64,000 bases of DNA from Lachnospiraceae bacterium NSJ-143 (GTDB lineage: Bacteria > Bacillota > Clostridia > Lachnospirales > Anaerotignaceae): NCBI GenBank assembly GCA_022867625.1, contig JALIFM010000008.1:62001-126000 (forward strand), given 5' to 3'. Shown in pieces: positions 52,060 through 61,262 of the stretch. The position numbers were made by a program, and so were the translations under genes. Each line of letters begins with the position of its first letter. Positions within the stretch are counted from its first letter, which is position 1. The notes below the pieces were generated by a model. It saw only the letters and a program-made list of their open reading frames with translations. It was not told the DNA's origin and made no database searches.

Positions 52060-53893
52060 AGCAGACACCCCCTCCAAAAGCCTTTGCCCCGCAGTTTTGG
52101 CATTCCTGACGGCAGTTAGGTGTTGTCTGCGCTTTATATGCCCGTTCTCTTTCTTCTGCTAAAAATCTCTTGGAAACTCCTACAGATATGTGGTCCCATG
52201 GAAGTATTTCATCATAACTTCGTTCCCTGTTAGCATAAAACTCCATTGAAAGGCCTGTATCCTCAAAGGCCTTTTTCCACTTTTCAAAATCAAACATCTC
52301 TGTCCAGCTGTCAAACCGGCAGCCCATTTCCCATGCTCTTAAAACAGCGTTTCCTACTTTCCGGTCGCCTCTTGCCATTACTCCCTCAAGAGAGCTCATC
52401 ATAGTATTGTGATAAGTAAAACGTACCTGTTTTCTTTTAATCCTGTTTTTCACCAATGCACCTTTTCTGCCGAAGCTTTCGTAGGTATCCTGCTTGTCCC
52501 ACTGGAAAGGAGTAAACGGCTTTGGTACAAAGCATGAAGCGCTGGCATTTACTGTTACAGGCCTCGGGCGCTGTTCCTTTGGAATTTCAAAATATTTCTC
52601 CACAATTTTATCACACAGGTCAGCAATAGCCTCCAAGTCCTCATCTGTCTCAGTAGGAAGACCAAGCATAAAATACATTTTGACTTTGTTCCAGCCGCCA
52701 TCAAAAGCCAGCTTGCAGCCGGAAAGTATATTTTCTTCAGTAAGGTTTTTATTTATAACATCCCGCAGTCGCTGTGAACCAGCTTCCGCCGCAAATGTAA
52801 GGGAGCTCTTTCTTACCTCCTGTATTTTCTGCATTAAATCAAGCGAAAACGAGTCAATCCTCAAAGAAGGAAGCGAAATGTTTATATTTTTATCTCTGTA
52901 CTCGTCCAACAGGCCGTTTGCCAGCTGTGGGAAACATGTATAGTCACTTGTTGCCAGAGAAATCAATGATATTTCCTCATGGCCTGAATTTTTCACCAGG
53001 TTTTCAGCCTGATTCAGCAGTGTTTTATACCCTTTTTCCCTTACAGGACGGTAAATAAACCCCGCCTGACAAAACCTGCAACCTCTTATACACCCTCTGA
53101 AAAGCTCAAGAGTTACCCTGTCATGTACAACCTCAATTAACGGCACCAGCTGCTTTTCAGGATAAAAAACACTGTCCATATCATTTACGATAACCTTTTT
53201 TATAATCTTTCTGGCTTTGGGGTGGTTTGGAGTAATTGATTTTATTGTACCGTCAGGTTTATAATTCACGTCATAAAATTTAGGAATATAAATTCCGTCT
53301 ATATCCAAAAGCCTTTCAAGGTATTCAGCTTTTGTCTTTCCGGCTTTTTTATATTCTTTGTACAAATCCAGCAGTTCGTCATAAAGCACTTCGCCTTCTC
53401 CAAGGTATACAATATCTACAAAATCCGCTAGAGGTTCAGCGTTATACGCACATGAGCCACCGCATATTATCAGAGGCTCATCCTCTTTTCTGTCCTTGCT
53501 TTTAATATGGATTCCAGCCATATCAAGCATATTTAAGACATTGGTATAACACAACTCATACTGGAGCGTAAAACCAACAAAATCGAAATTTTTCAAAGTC
53601 TGCTGGCTTTCCAGTGAAAACAGCTCAATACCGTTTTCCCTCATTTTTTCTTCCATATCAGGCCATGGCGCAAATGCCCTCTCACAATAAGTATCCTCAC
53701 GCCTGTTTAAAAAGTAGTAAAGTATCTGAAGTCCAAGGTGTGACATTCCCACCTCATATACATCCGGAAAACAAAACGCAAAACGTATGTCAACATCAGA
53801 CGGATTCTTTTTAACCATATTAATTTCGCCGCCCACATAGCGAGCGGGCTTGTCCACCTGAAGCAAAATTTCATCTGAAACAGCCTTGTTCAT
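52049..53893 (-). CDS. TIGR03960 B12-binding-type radical-SAM protein
   Basis: A 614-residue radical-SAM protein. An N-terminal cobalamin-binding-like domain (FCFPDVYEVGMSHLGLQIL, SLESQ, CGGSCAYNAEPLADFVD) is followed by the SAM domain with RGCIRGCRFCQAGF (CxxxCxxC). The late tail has CRQECQNCG. It is part of the TIGR03960/TIGR03936 pair, whose substrate is unproven. Start behind AGGAGG. Confidence 0.95.
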   Translation of the reverse strand: MNKAVSDEILLQVDKPARYVGGEINMVKKNPSDVDIRFAFCFPDVYEVGMSHLGLQILYYFLNRREDTYCERAFAPWPDMEEKMRENGIELFSLESQQTLKNFDFVGFTLQYELCYTNVLNMLDMAGIHIKSKDRKEDEPLIICGGSCAYNAEPLADFVDIVYLGEGEVLYDELLDLYKEYKKAGKTKAEYLERLLDIDGIYIPKFYDVNYKPDGTIKSITPNHPKARKIIKKVIVNDMDSVFYPEKQLVPLIEVVHDRVTLELFRGCIRGCRFCQAGFIYRPVREKGYKTLLNQAENLVKNSGHEEISLISLATSDYTCFPQLANGLLDEYRDKNINISLPSLRIDSFSLDLMQKIQEVRKSSLTFAAEAGSQRLRDVINKNLTEENILSGCKLAFDGGWNKVKMYFMLGLPTETDEDLEAIADLCDKIVEKYFEIPKEQRPRPVTVNASASCFVPKPFTPFQWDKQDTYESFGRKGALVKNRIKRKQVRFTYHNTMMSSLEGVMARGDRKVGNAVLRAWEMGCRFDSWTEMFDFEKWKKAFEDTGLSMEFYANRERSYDEILPWDHISVGVSKRFLAEERERAYKAQTTPNCRQECQNCGAKAFGGGVCYDK

Positions 53894-54131
53894 ATTTTCA
53901 TATCCTCCTGCCGAATTAAAGGCATAATTAATTAATTATATAATACAATGTATTTTGCCCTGTTTCAACAAAATTAAATTTTAATATTAATTTGGCCGAA
54001 ACCTGTCATGATTATTTGTCTGCAATTTTTACTTTGTTTCGTGTTATTTTAATATTTCTCCATAATACTTGACAATTTTACATTTTTACCCTATACTTAG
54101 CTTGTGCTGCAAAATGTCTAAGCTCAAATAA

Positions 54132-54175
54132 AGGCACCTTATTCAAACCTCCTAAAACATTTGAATAAGATGCCT
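54132..54175. repeat. Inverted repeat 1 (16-bp imperfect stem)
   Basis: Arms 54132-54147 and 54160-54175 pair over 16 positions with one C-A mismatch, around a 12-base loop holding CCTCC (AGGAGG on the minus strand). It lies just left of a perfect palindrome. Together they look like a regulatory or recombination site rather than a plain terminator. Confidence 0.75.
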
Positions 54176-54177
54176 GA

Positions 54178-54221
54178 ATGTGTGTATATGCGCAGTATCA
54201 ATACTGCGCATATACACACAT
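54178..54221. repeat. Perfect 21-bp inverted repeat with 2-base loop
   Basis: Arms 54178-54198 and 54201-54221 are exact reverse complements over 21 bases, core ATATGCGCAGTAT, separated only by CA. Such a tight palindrome can extrude as a cruciform and is unusual in intergenic DNA. There is no U-run, so it is not a normal terminator. Confidence 0.85.
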
Positions 54222-54280
54222 AAACCAAAATGACTTTTGCGGCCGCTTGTACAAATTAAAACCAAAGCGGGTTGATAATT

Positions 54281-54442
54281 ATGAGCATAAAATACAAATC
54301 AAATTTTAACTTTGATAACGACAAGGATTTTGAAGAATCGGCAAATATCTACGAACAGCTCAGCAGTGAAAACAGAGAGACTGCCATTAAATTCGCCAAG
54401 TTCCTTATTGACAGCAGCAATTGTTCTGATGACAAAGATTGA
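54281..54442 (+). CDS. Small hypothetical protein (53 residues)
   Basis: An ATG-started frame of 53 codons in the gap between the radical-SAM gene and the broken M23 gene. The product is charged and likely helical (FEESANIYEQLSSENRET, then AIKFAKFLIDSS), resembling the short C-terminal helical motif of many phage or SinR-like small proteins. GCGGG 8 bases ahead is a weak ribosome site. It ends 3 bases before the M23 stop on the opposite strand. It could be a genuine small gene; the family is unknown. Confidence 0.5.
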   Translation: MSIKYKSNFNFDNDKDFEESANIYEQLSSENRETAIKFAKFLIDSSNCSDDKD

Positions 54443-54445
54443 TAT

Positions 54446-55287
54446 TCAGTCAAACGCATTATCGGCAACTTCAAGGCTTACATACTGAATTGGGTCAATC
54501 TTATCATCATTTTTATGTATTCCATAATGAAGGTGCGGTCCTGTAGTTATTCCGGTGTTTCCAGAAAGCGCCACTACCTGACCGGCTGTAACCCTCTCGC
54601 CTTCTTTCACAAGTATGCTGCTTAAATGAGCATAAAAAACATCATATCCATCATCTGTGGTAAAATTAAGCTTAACACCATATGAGCTTGAGTTTATACA
54701 CGAGGTTACTGTTCCGTCCTTAACAGCCCGTACTTTTGTGTTTTCAGGAACGGCTATGTCAATACCGTCATGAAACTGTTCCTTGCTTGAAAGCGGGTCT
54801 TTCCTTTCGCCAAAGGCTGACGTAATTATCCCTATACATGGCTCAAGCCATTTTTCATTTACCCCGGCGATATGCTTTCGTCCTGACTTGTATTGTTTTC
54901 TACAATAACCATACCTTTTCCAATATTAGTATTTTCCACTTTGATAGCGGCTTTGCTTTTTTCCGGCACGCTTTTGTCTGGAGCATCAGATTTTTTTATT
55001 TTGCTTACACTTTTTTCTATAAAAACCTTCACAGCGTTAATGTCATTTTTTGTCAAGTTGCTTTCTATTGCATTCTTTAAGCTGCTTTTAAATTCAGCCG
55101 CATTTTCTCCTCCAAATTTTACTACAGCAAAAACAACTGCAATCAATACTGCACATGTGCATGCTTGGAAAAATATCCTGTTAAAATAAGTGTTTTCCTT
55201 TTTTCCCGGCAAATATCTTTTAGTTGTCCTCCGTTTAAGATTATGCTTTAAATTGTGCTTTAAATTATTTTTAAATGCCTCATTCAA
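54446..55287 (-). pseudogene. M23-family peptidase, frameshifted (SpoIIQ/LytM-like)
   Basis: The first frame gives 142 residues: a basic start with two KHNL repeats, one membrane helix (ACTCAVLIAVVFAVV) and a coiled linker, then a stop at 54859. The next frame carries a full LytM/M23 domain, with SAFGERKDPL, FHDGIDIA (His and Asp zinc ligands) and GPHLHYG (catalytic His), to a stop at 54446. Adding one G to the GGGG run at about 54863 joins the frames exactly. So the gene is broken by loss of one base, or has a sequence error. The start is a TTG behind GGGGGTG. Confidence 0.8.
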
Positions 55288-55297
55288 AATAAAAACA

Positions 55298-55332
55298 CCC
55301 CCTGTACCAAATATACGTAACCGATACAGGGG
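55298..55332 (-). promoter_or_regulatory. Leader hairpin sequestering the M23 ribosome site
   Basis: CCCCTGTA and TACAGGGG pair at 55298-55306 and 55325-55332. On the minus strand the 3' arm includes the GGGGGTG ribosome site of the M23 gene and is followed by TTTTTATTTT, so it could act as an attenuator or a translational lock. Confidence 0.55.
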
Positions 55333-55379
55333 ATATAACTATAATTATTATTCAATGTCATCATATACCTTAATCTAAA

Positions 55380-55690
55380 TTATAATTCAATATTTTGACT
55401 GATATATTTGTCAAACTCTTTTCTCTTAATCAGGTTTTTCTCCCAATGTATAAAACAAAATTACATTTAGGTCTTTTTGATAATTCTTCGATTTTACTTA
55501 TTCCAATACTGCTGTAACTTGCTGCTTCTTCAATTGTCATGCAGACACCTTGTAAATTGACATAAAGCGTACTGAATTTTTCCTGTAATTCAGCCGGAAG
55601 CTGTAAAAATCTTTTGTTTGTAATATCAAAACCTCTCCATTCAGCCTGCAAAAATCCTTTGTCATTACCTTGTTCTTCAGCAATAAACAT
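55380..55690 (-). pseudogene. Tn916-type excisionase/HTH protein, frameshifted
   Basis: The second half of the frame, MTIEEAASYSSIGISKI then LSKRPKCNFVLYIGRK, matches the winged-helix excisionase family of Tn916-like elements. The frame stops after GRKT, but the next frame continues NLIKRKEFDKYISQNIEL to a TAA at 55380, the expected excisionase tail. One extra A in the AGAAAAAC run explains it. The first 50 residues (EWRGFDITNKRFLQLP) are not part of a normal excisionase and may be from another remnant. A partial mark of an integrative element; no integrase gene is near. Confidence 0.7.
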
Positions 55691-55752
55691 ACCTCCGCCA
55701 TTGTTAATTATTCAGTCCCGTAATACAATAGATATATATAAATCAGCATTAA

Positions 55753-57957
55753 AAACAAAAATTTATTTTTATCACATATAAATTTGTTATTCCTGCCTAT
55801 ACAACACTTTCTGTCAGCATTTCCATTACATATAAAATGAATACCGATGCACAAAAAATGTATGATTATCCCTATACAATATCCAACACAGCCCGCGCCA
55901 TGCGTTCCCGTTTTTTTGATATGAAAAGCTTCTCCAATATTCTTATAACCCATGATTTTAGTTCCAGTGAAGATAAATCCAGCTTTTTTCAGGCACGCTA
56001 TGACATACAAAATGAGGCGATAGACACTATCTATGACCTGTATCTGGGGCCTGTTGAGGATGTTGATGCTTTGCGGAAAGCTATGGATTTCCTTATTGAA
56101 TGTCAGACTGATGCTTTAGATTACGCTGTTGAGCATACAACGGAAGAAATACATGAGTATATGGATATAAATGTATATCCCTGCTATGATTCTGTCGGTT
56201 CCTGCCTGGACACTATTATTGATTTTGCTGACAATAAAATTTACAACCTAAACAATCAGGTACAGCAAGCAGGCATCGCTTCCACTGTAGTATCACTGCT
56301 TATCGCCTTATCCACAATCGGTTTAACAATTCTCTCAAATAGTCAGGAAAGACGGAGTATTGAAGAGCTGACACTTCGCGAGCATGAATTGCAGGATGCT
56401 CTCCTTCTGGCACAGCAGGCCAGCAACGCAAAAAAGGATTTCCTTTCGCGTATGTCCCATTAGATACGCACCCCTTTAAACGTTATTGTGGGAATGGCAA
56501 CTATCGCAGGCGCGTATTTGGATGACAAAAACCGTGTTAAGGATTGTTTGTCTAAAATAGCCTTTTCATCACAGCACCTTTTGGCGCTCATAAACGATGT
56601 TCTTGATATGTCAAAAATCGAGGAAGGAAAGCTGTCTATTAATCACGAACCGTTCCAGCTTCCACAGTTAATAGAATCAATTGTTTCGGCTATGCATTCG
56701 CAGGCAACAGCAAAAGGCAGTACATTTGAATGTATTCAGGACGTATCTTCAGAAGTTTTAATTGGTGATTCTCTGCGTGTTAACCAAATACTTCTCAACC
56801 TGCTCTCTAATTCAGTGAAATTCACACCTGCCGGAGGTACAATACGGCTGAGTATGCGTCAGTCTCCAGTAAAAGACAGCCGTACGAATGTGGTTTTTAC
56901 CGTATCGGATACAGGAATCGGCATGAGCGAAGAATTCATGGAGCACCTGTTCAACCCATTTGAGCAGGAGGACGGTACTATATCACGTAAATATGGCGGA
57001 ACCGGTTTGGGTATGGCCATTACACATAATCTTGTCGGACTGCTTGGTGGCTCCATACATGTAAAAAGCAAGTCTGGCCAAGGCACCACATTTACTGTTC
57101 AACTGCCTTTTGGTGTTCCCCAAAATCCATCAGAAGTCAGTGAGCGGAAGTTTGAAAATATAAGAGTGCTTGTAGTAGACGATGATGAGAGCACCTGTAC
57201 TCATGCCAGCCTGCTGCTTGAAAAAATGGGGATTGATACCCGATGAGTTCAGCACGGCTGTGAGGCTGTACAGATACTTCTAAAGGCTCATGAAGAATTC
57301 AACGACTACAATGTATGTCTAGTAGATTGGAAAATGCCTGATATGGACGGTGTGGAGGTAACTCGGCGCATACGTAAGGAACTCGGCCCTGACACACTGA
57401 TTATTATTATTTCAGCCTATGACTGGAGTGAAATAGAAAACGAGGCACGTTTAGCCGGGGCAAACGCCTTTGTCTCTAAACCGCTTTTTGAGTCCACACT
57501 CTACCATGTTTTAGCTTCAACTCTCCTTAATGAACAAACTGAAGATGAACAATCTCCGCTTACTTCTGTGTCGTTTGCAGGAAAGCATTTTCTGCTTGTC
57601 GAGGATAACGAGCTAAATCAGGAAATAGCACTGGAGATTTTGAAATCAACTGGAGCTGAGGTAGAATGTGCTGTTAACGGCAAAGATGCCGTAGACTGCT
57701 TTAACGCCTCGCAAGCTGGACATTATGACATTATCCTTATGGATGTACAGATGCCGATTATGGGCGGTTACGAGGCAACAAAACTGATACGCTCAAGCAG
57801 CCATCCCGATGCACAGACTGTGCCGATTTTTGCCATGACTGCCAATGCATTCCGTGAGGATGAGGAAGCTGCTTTCGCTTCAGGAATGAACGGCCATATT
57901 GCAAAACCGATTGATGTATCACTTCTTTTTAAGGTCTTATCTGAAATTTTAAAATAA
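55753..57957 (+). pseudogene. Hybrid sensor histidine kinase, two nonsense codons and no start
   Basis: One frame runs for about 735 codons and encodes a sensor (DYPYTISNTARAMRSRFFD and a long helical region), one membrane helix (STVVSLLIALSTIGLTI), HisKA, HATPase_c (NQILLNLLSNSVKFTP, SDTGIGMS, GGTGLGMAI) and two receiver domains (DWKMPDMDG and ILMDVQMPIMGG). Two stops interrupt it: a TAG at 56461 in place of Glu of the H-box (SH*IRTPLN) and a TGA at 57244 in place of Trp. The 5' end has no start codon or ribosome site. No indel was needed to read it. Terminator at 58018. Confidence 0.85.
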
Positions 57958-58017
57958 CATCAGGAAGTGTAATGGCCTCAAGAAAAGTAATCTGGCTCAG
58001 CATAGAGTTTAATAAAT

Positions 58018-58057
58018 ATCATGCAAGTATTCAAATCAGGCTTGCATGATACTTTTT
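58018..58057 (+). terminator. Rho-independent terminator of the histidine kinase pseudogene
   Basis: Arms ATCATGCAAG (58018-58027) and CTTGCATGAT (58041-58050), followed by ACTTTTTTG. Confidence 0.85.
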
Positions 58058-58149
58058 TGCAGGCCAATTATTCTCCAGCAGATTGTTGTATATAGATGGT
58101 GAAGACAAAAACATAAAAACATCAAGGGTTAAATTTCTCTCCTTGATAT

Positions 58150-58185
58150 AAAAGTAGACATGACTTTTTTATCATGTCTACTTTT
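58150..58185. terminator. Strong hairpin, probable terminator
   Basis: A 14-base-pair perfect stem (core AAAAGTAGACATGA) with a U-rich loop and T/A flanks. It lies downstream of the BKACE fragment on the minus strand and of the histidine kinase on the plus strand, so either could use it. Confidence 0.6.
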
Positions 58186-58303
58186 AGTTTACTACTATAA
58201 TCTTTTCCATCTTTATTGTGTATGTAGCTAATTTTGTGAATACCAAAGTAATCTAAGCTTTTCAAAAGATTAACTTGTACCAGTATTTGGCATAAATATC
58301 TTT

Positions 58304-58629
58304 CTATTTATTTTCCAATGAATGCAAATATAAATCCGCATTAGCCAGCAATGGGCTTCCGTATCTATCTACTTTAGTATCCTCAATACCTATTCTGTAA
58401 TTAAGACCTTTTGATTTTGCGTATTCGATAATATCCCATGTATATTGACCTTCACCGTGAAGAAGAAGCTCAAGATCTGGATAATGAGTCTGGAAAAATT
58501 CTGTAATTTTTTTGCTTCACTTACTGGGTCTGAAATGTCTGAAAATCCATCAATTATCTCAATTAAAATGCGGTGAGTGTCTTTCTCAAAAAGGTTTTCT
58601 TTAAATTTAAATGCATCTGTCAAATTCAA
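58304..58629 (-). pseudogene. BKACE (DUF849, beta-keto acid cleavage enzyme) fragment, frameshifted
   Basis: The frame from 58629 encodes FKFKENLFEKDTHRILIEII, then shifts at a run of seven A (58507-58513 on the plus strand as T). The next frame continues HYPDLELLLHGEGQ, NYRIGIEDT and NADLYLHSLENK to a TAG at 58304. These blocks match the C-terminal third of DUF849/BKACE enzymes, which cleave beta-keto acids with acetyl-CoA, such as 3-keto-5-aminohexanoate in lysine fermentation. The N-terminal two thirds are absent, so the gene is truncated and dead. Confidence 0.75.
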
Positions 58630-58671
58630 AAATTCCAGAAAATCAACACTTTAATCAATAATGAAAACTGC

Positions 58672-58698
58672 AAAAAAAAGAGACGTATTAAACGTCTC
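58672..58698 (-). terminator. Hairpin with U8, probable minus-strand terminator
   Basis: GAGACGT and ACGTCTC are followed in the minus direction by eight Us. It has no intact minus-strand gene just upstream, so it may be a relic of a lost gene between 58700 and 58900. Confidence 0.75.
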
Positions 58699-58929
58699 CT
58701 AACTGATACATATGTACCTATACGTTGCGGCCATAATTTCACCTGCAATTTTGTTTCTGATATAACCTTTGATTTACTTCATTATAACTGCGTATGGTAA
58801 AACTCCATTTATTTCGCCAAATTGCCTTGAGGAAAAGACAATGGTAAGGTATTATAGAAATAAAACTCCGGTACGCTTTAGACAAATAAGGAATGCCTGA
58901 TAAATTGGAAGCTGTAGAGGTGAGAGAAA

Positions 58930-59244
58930 ATGGTTGTAGGAATTATTTGTTTTGTTATAGCAATAATCGCATTTGTGATTGCAATTTTACAATTTGCAGA
59001 AAAAGGATTTCTGTTCAACAATGCGTATCTGTGGGCATCAAAGGAAGAACGGAAAATAATGGACAAAAAACCCTATTATAAGCAGTCCGGCGTTGTTTTT
59101 TTGTTAATTGGAATAATCTTTTCGCTAAATGCCCTTGATTCACTATTTAAAAAGGATTGGATTTTTCCTGTTGTTATTGTTATTGCTATTGGAACAGTCA
59201 TTTATGCGATTGTAAGTTCAGTGGTGATAGAAAAAAGTAAATAA
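58930..59244 (+). CDS. DUF3784 membrane protein
   Basis: A 104-residue protein with three membrane helices (IICFVIAIIAFVIAIL, GVVFLLIGIIFSLNAL, IFPVVIVIAIGTVIYAIV) and the DUF3784 block WASKEERKIMDKKPYYKQSG between helices 1 and 2. The family is of unknown function and common in Firmicutes. The ATG follows AGAGGTGAGAG. It is intact inside a region of broken genes. Confidence 0.85.
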   Translation: MVVGIICFVIAIIAFVIAILQFAEKGFLFNNAYLWASKEERKIMDKKPYYKQSGVVFLLIGIIFSLNALDSLFKKDWIFPVVIVIAIGTVIYAIVSSVVIEKSK

Positions 59245-59344
59245 ATCCCAGTTTGTCGAGCTGATTAACATATAAATAAAGAGCTAACACTCTTAAAATA
59301 AATGAAGCATATTTGATAAATTTAAGTTTAAGGTGGAATAAACC

Positions 59345-59533
59345 ATGAATAAAGATAATCCTTTTACTGTTATAATGATGTTTACAGGTATGATACTTGG
59401 GCTGCTCATGGGTTATATTACTGGTGTTTCCAAAGGTAATATGGGAATATCAATGTGTTTTGGCCTTGTTTTTGGAATGATAATTGGAATAGGCATAAGC
59501 GCTGTAATTAAAAAAATCAAAGATAAAAAATAA
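59345..59533 (+). CDS. Small glycine-rich membrane protein
   Basis: A 62-residue protein with two helices (IMMFTGMILGLLMGYITG and CFGLVFGMIIGIGISAV) linked by SKGNMGISM, with a basic tail KKIKDKK. Glycine-rich glycine-zipper-like repeats suggest membrane association. TAAGGTGG 8 bases ahead of the ATG is a good ribosome site. Function unknown; it lies 100 bases after the DUF3784 gene and may share its transcript. Confidence 0.6.
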   Translation: MNKDNPFTVIMMFTGMILGLLMGYITGVSKGNMGISMCFGLVFGMIIGIGISAVIKKIKDKK

Positions 59534-59793
59534 ATCACCTTGTAATTTATAGGATTGATTAACTGCTCCTTATTGATATAAAGCATTTTTAAACGAACAA
59601 AGTCAGCCAGTAACCTACTCATAAATCAAATTACCTGATACCGGAAAGAGCTTAACAGGGAATTTGGTATGGTTAAAGATAAACAAATCTTAAACCCAAT
59701 ATACTATTTTATGGATATTAAAAATCTCCTCTTCAAAATTCAATTTGTCGGCATGTCTTTTACGTCCAAGGTGCAAAGCACTCAACTTCTATT

Positions 59794-60609
59794 TTAAACC
59801 TTAGATATTTCCAGTGTATCCAAAACAGCCTCAATATCATTCTTCTTTTTCTCATAATTTTCCTCGCTCATATTGACAATTCCGACATACTGCGGAAGAA
59901 GCGCATCTCCCTCAAAGACATAATAGGCATAAACCCTTCCGTCATTGCTGATAACATCCTTATAGCCTTTCAGCCCTGTTCTGGTCTCAAATGGCTCCAT
60001 TCCCTCCTCGAAATCATATGGCGAAAACAACATGACAAATACGGAAAAAATTTCATCCTCATCATCAAAAAACGTAACGCCGACGCTTGGACTGGCCTCT
60101 TTGGTTTCGTCTCCTTCCCAGCCCGACTGTTTCGTAAGCTTCCAACCTTCAGGATAAGAAATACTGAATTTTATATCCATATCGTCTACATTGCTGTCAG
60201 TAAAAGTATACTCAAGCCATTTTTGCTCAAAAACAAACCACTTTTCATTCATAAAAATCTCTATTGTGCCTTTCCCTTCATACTGGTAGCCGTAGCCGGT
60301 ACCGAAATTGGACTGGTCATCTACAGACGGTATTTCAGAACTATCAACCGTGGAGGTAATTTCTCCGTCCATATTACCACAGCGTCCGTCAATTTCACTT
60401 TCCCTTCCTGTATCATAATAAAGTGAACCGTTTACCATCACCATAGGAATTATGTCGGTTTTCTCCGGCTCGCCCTCTACTGTGCCACTTTCCCCACTTT
60501 CCTCCTTCGGTATATTGCTGTCTGCCACATTGCTGTTTTTTTTCTGTGAACACCCTGAAACCGAAAACAGCAAACAAATCATTAAAATTAACGTCCATAT
60601 TTTTTTCAT
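59794..60609 (-). CDS. Lipoprotein of unknown function
   Basis: A 271-residue lipoprotein (lipobox VSGC, Cys20) with an acidic Ser/Glu linker. Residues about 55-122 (MVMVNGSLYYDTGRESEIDG, GTGYGYQYEGKGTIEIFMNE) resemble the substrate-like extracellular tail attached to BlaR1/MecR-type sensors in gut Clostridia, so this may be a detached sensor domain or partner. The rest is unrecognised. No regulator is adjacent. Confidence 0.7.
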   Translation of the reverse strand: MKKIWTLILMICLLFSVSGCSQKKNSNVADSNIPKEESGESGTVEGEPEKTDIIPMVMVNGSLYYDTGRESEIDGRCGNMDGEITSTVDSSEIPSVDDQSNFGTGYGYQYEGKGTIEIFMNEKWFVFEQKWLEYTFTDSNVDDMDIKFSISYPEGWKLTKQSGWEGDETKEASPSVGVTFFDDEDEIFSVFVMLFSPYDFEEGMEPFETRTGLKGYKDVISNDGRVYAYYVFEGDALLPQYVGIVNMSEENYEKKKNDIEAVLDTLEISKV

Positions 60610-60734
60610 ACCGCTCTACCACCTCTCTAATCCAGTTTAACATATGACGTTTCTTTTTACCAAAAAGTTCCGTCATAATGCCATAAAATTTTATTTCGAG
60701 ATGGCAAATCCCTGAAATATATAAATCCTGACAT

Positions 60735-61143
60735 GATAACTGGGCTATCTTATCCACCTGTTTCAAGTATCCGGAAGCCGTCAGGCAGCTTATTTATACA
60801 ACAAATGCAATTGAAGGATTTAACCGCCAGCTACATAAGGTGACAAAATCCAAAACCGTATTTCCGGCTGATGACAGCCTTTTGAAAATGCTATACCTGA
60901 CAATGATGGACATCACCAGAAAATGGACTGGAGTCAAATACATTCCCAACTGAAAATCTAATTTGAGGAACACTCAGTCGGCAGAAATATATAAATTCAA
61001 CCTGCATCAGACAGGTTTTATTGACATACAAAAAAGTTCCTGTATAATGCAGGTAATGGCAGAACCATCAAAATCGACTCTGTCCTTAAATAACTATTTA
61101 CATATATTATATCAGATTTTTGAGTTTACACAAAACTTGAACC
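60735..61143 (+). mobile_element. IS256-family transposase remnant
   Basis: From 60735 to a TGA at 60953 the plus strand encodes the last 72 residues of an IS256-type transposase: FKYPEAVRQLIYTTNAIEG, FNRQLHKVTKSKTVFP and DDSLLKMLYLTMMDITRKW. Upstream residues are absent. TTTACACAAAACTTGA near 61118 looks like the typical right terminal repeat, so the element probably ran to about 61143. The left end is gone. It is a dead fragment. Confidence 0.8.
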
Positions 61144-61262
61144 GGTCTCCTCCCCTGTTAAAATTGTGATTGAAGACTGATTTTATTCAGTTTTCTGTAT
61201 ATTAGTTTAAAGCTGCAATTTTCAGCCTATAAAGTATATGTATTATCTCAATTTATTAACAA

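Noticed and set aside
55708-56010. Minus-strand open frame of 100 codons
   Set aside because: Antisense to the 5' part of the histidine kinase pseudogene; composition is not coding.
56461-56463. TAG in the kinase H-box as pyrrolysine or recoding
   Set aside because: A second stop (TGA), the absent start and no pyl genes in view make simple decay more likely.
60413-60766. Minus-strand open frame of 117 codons
   Set aside because: It overlaps the start of the lipoprotein gene in another frame and lacks a ribosome site and homologous motifs.
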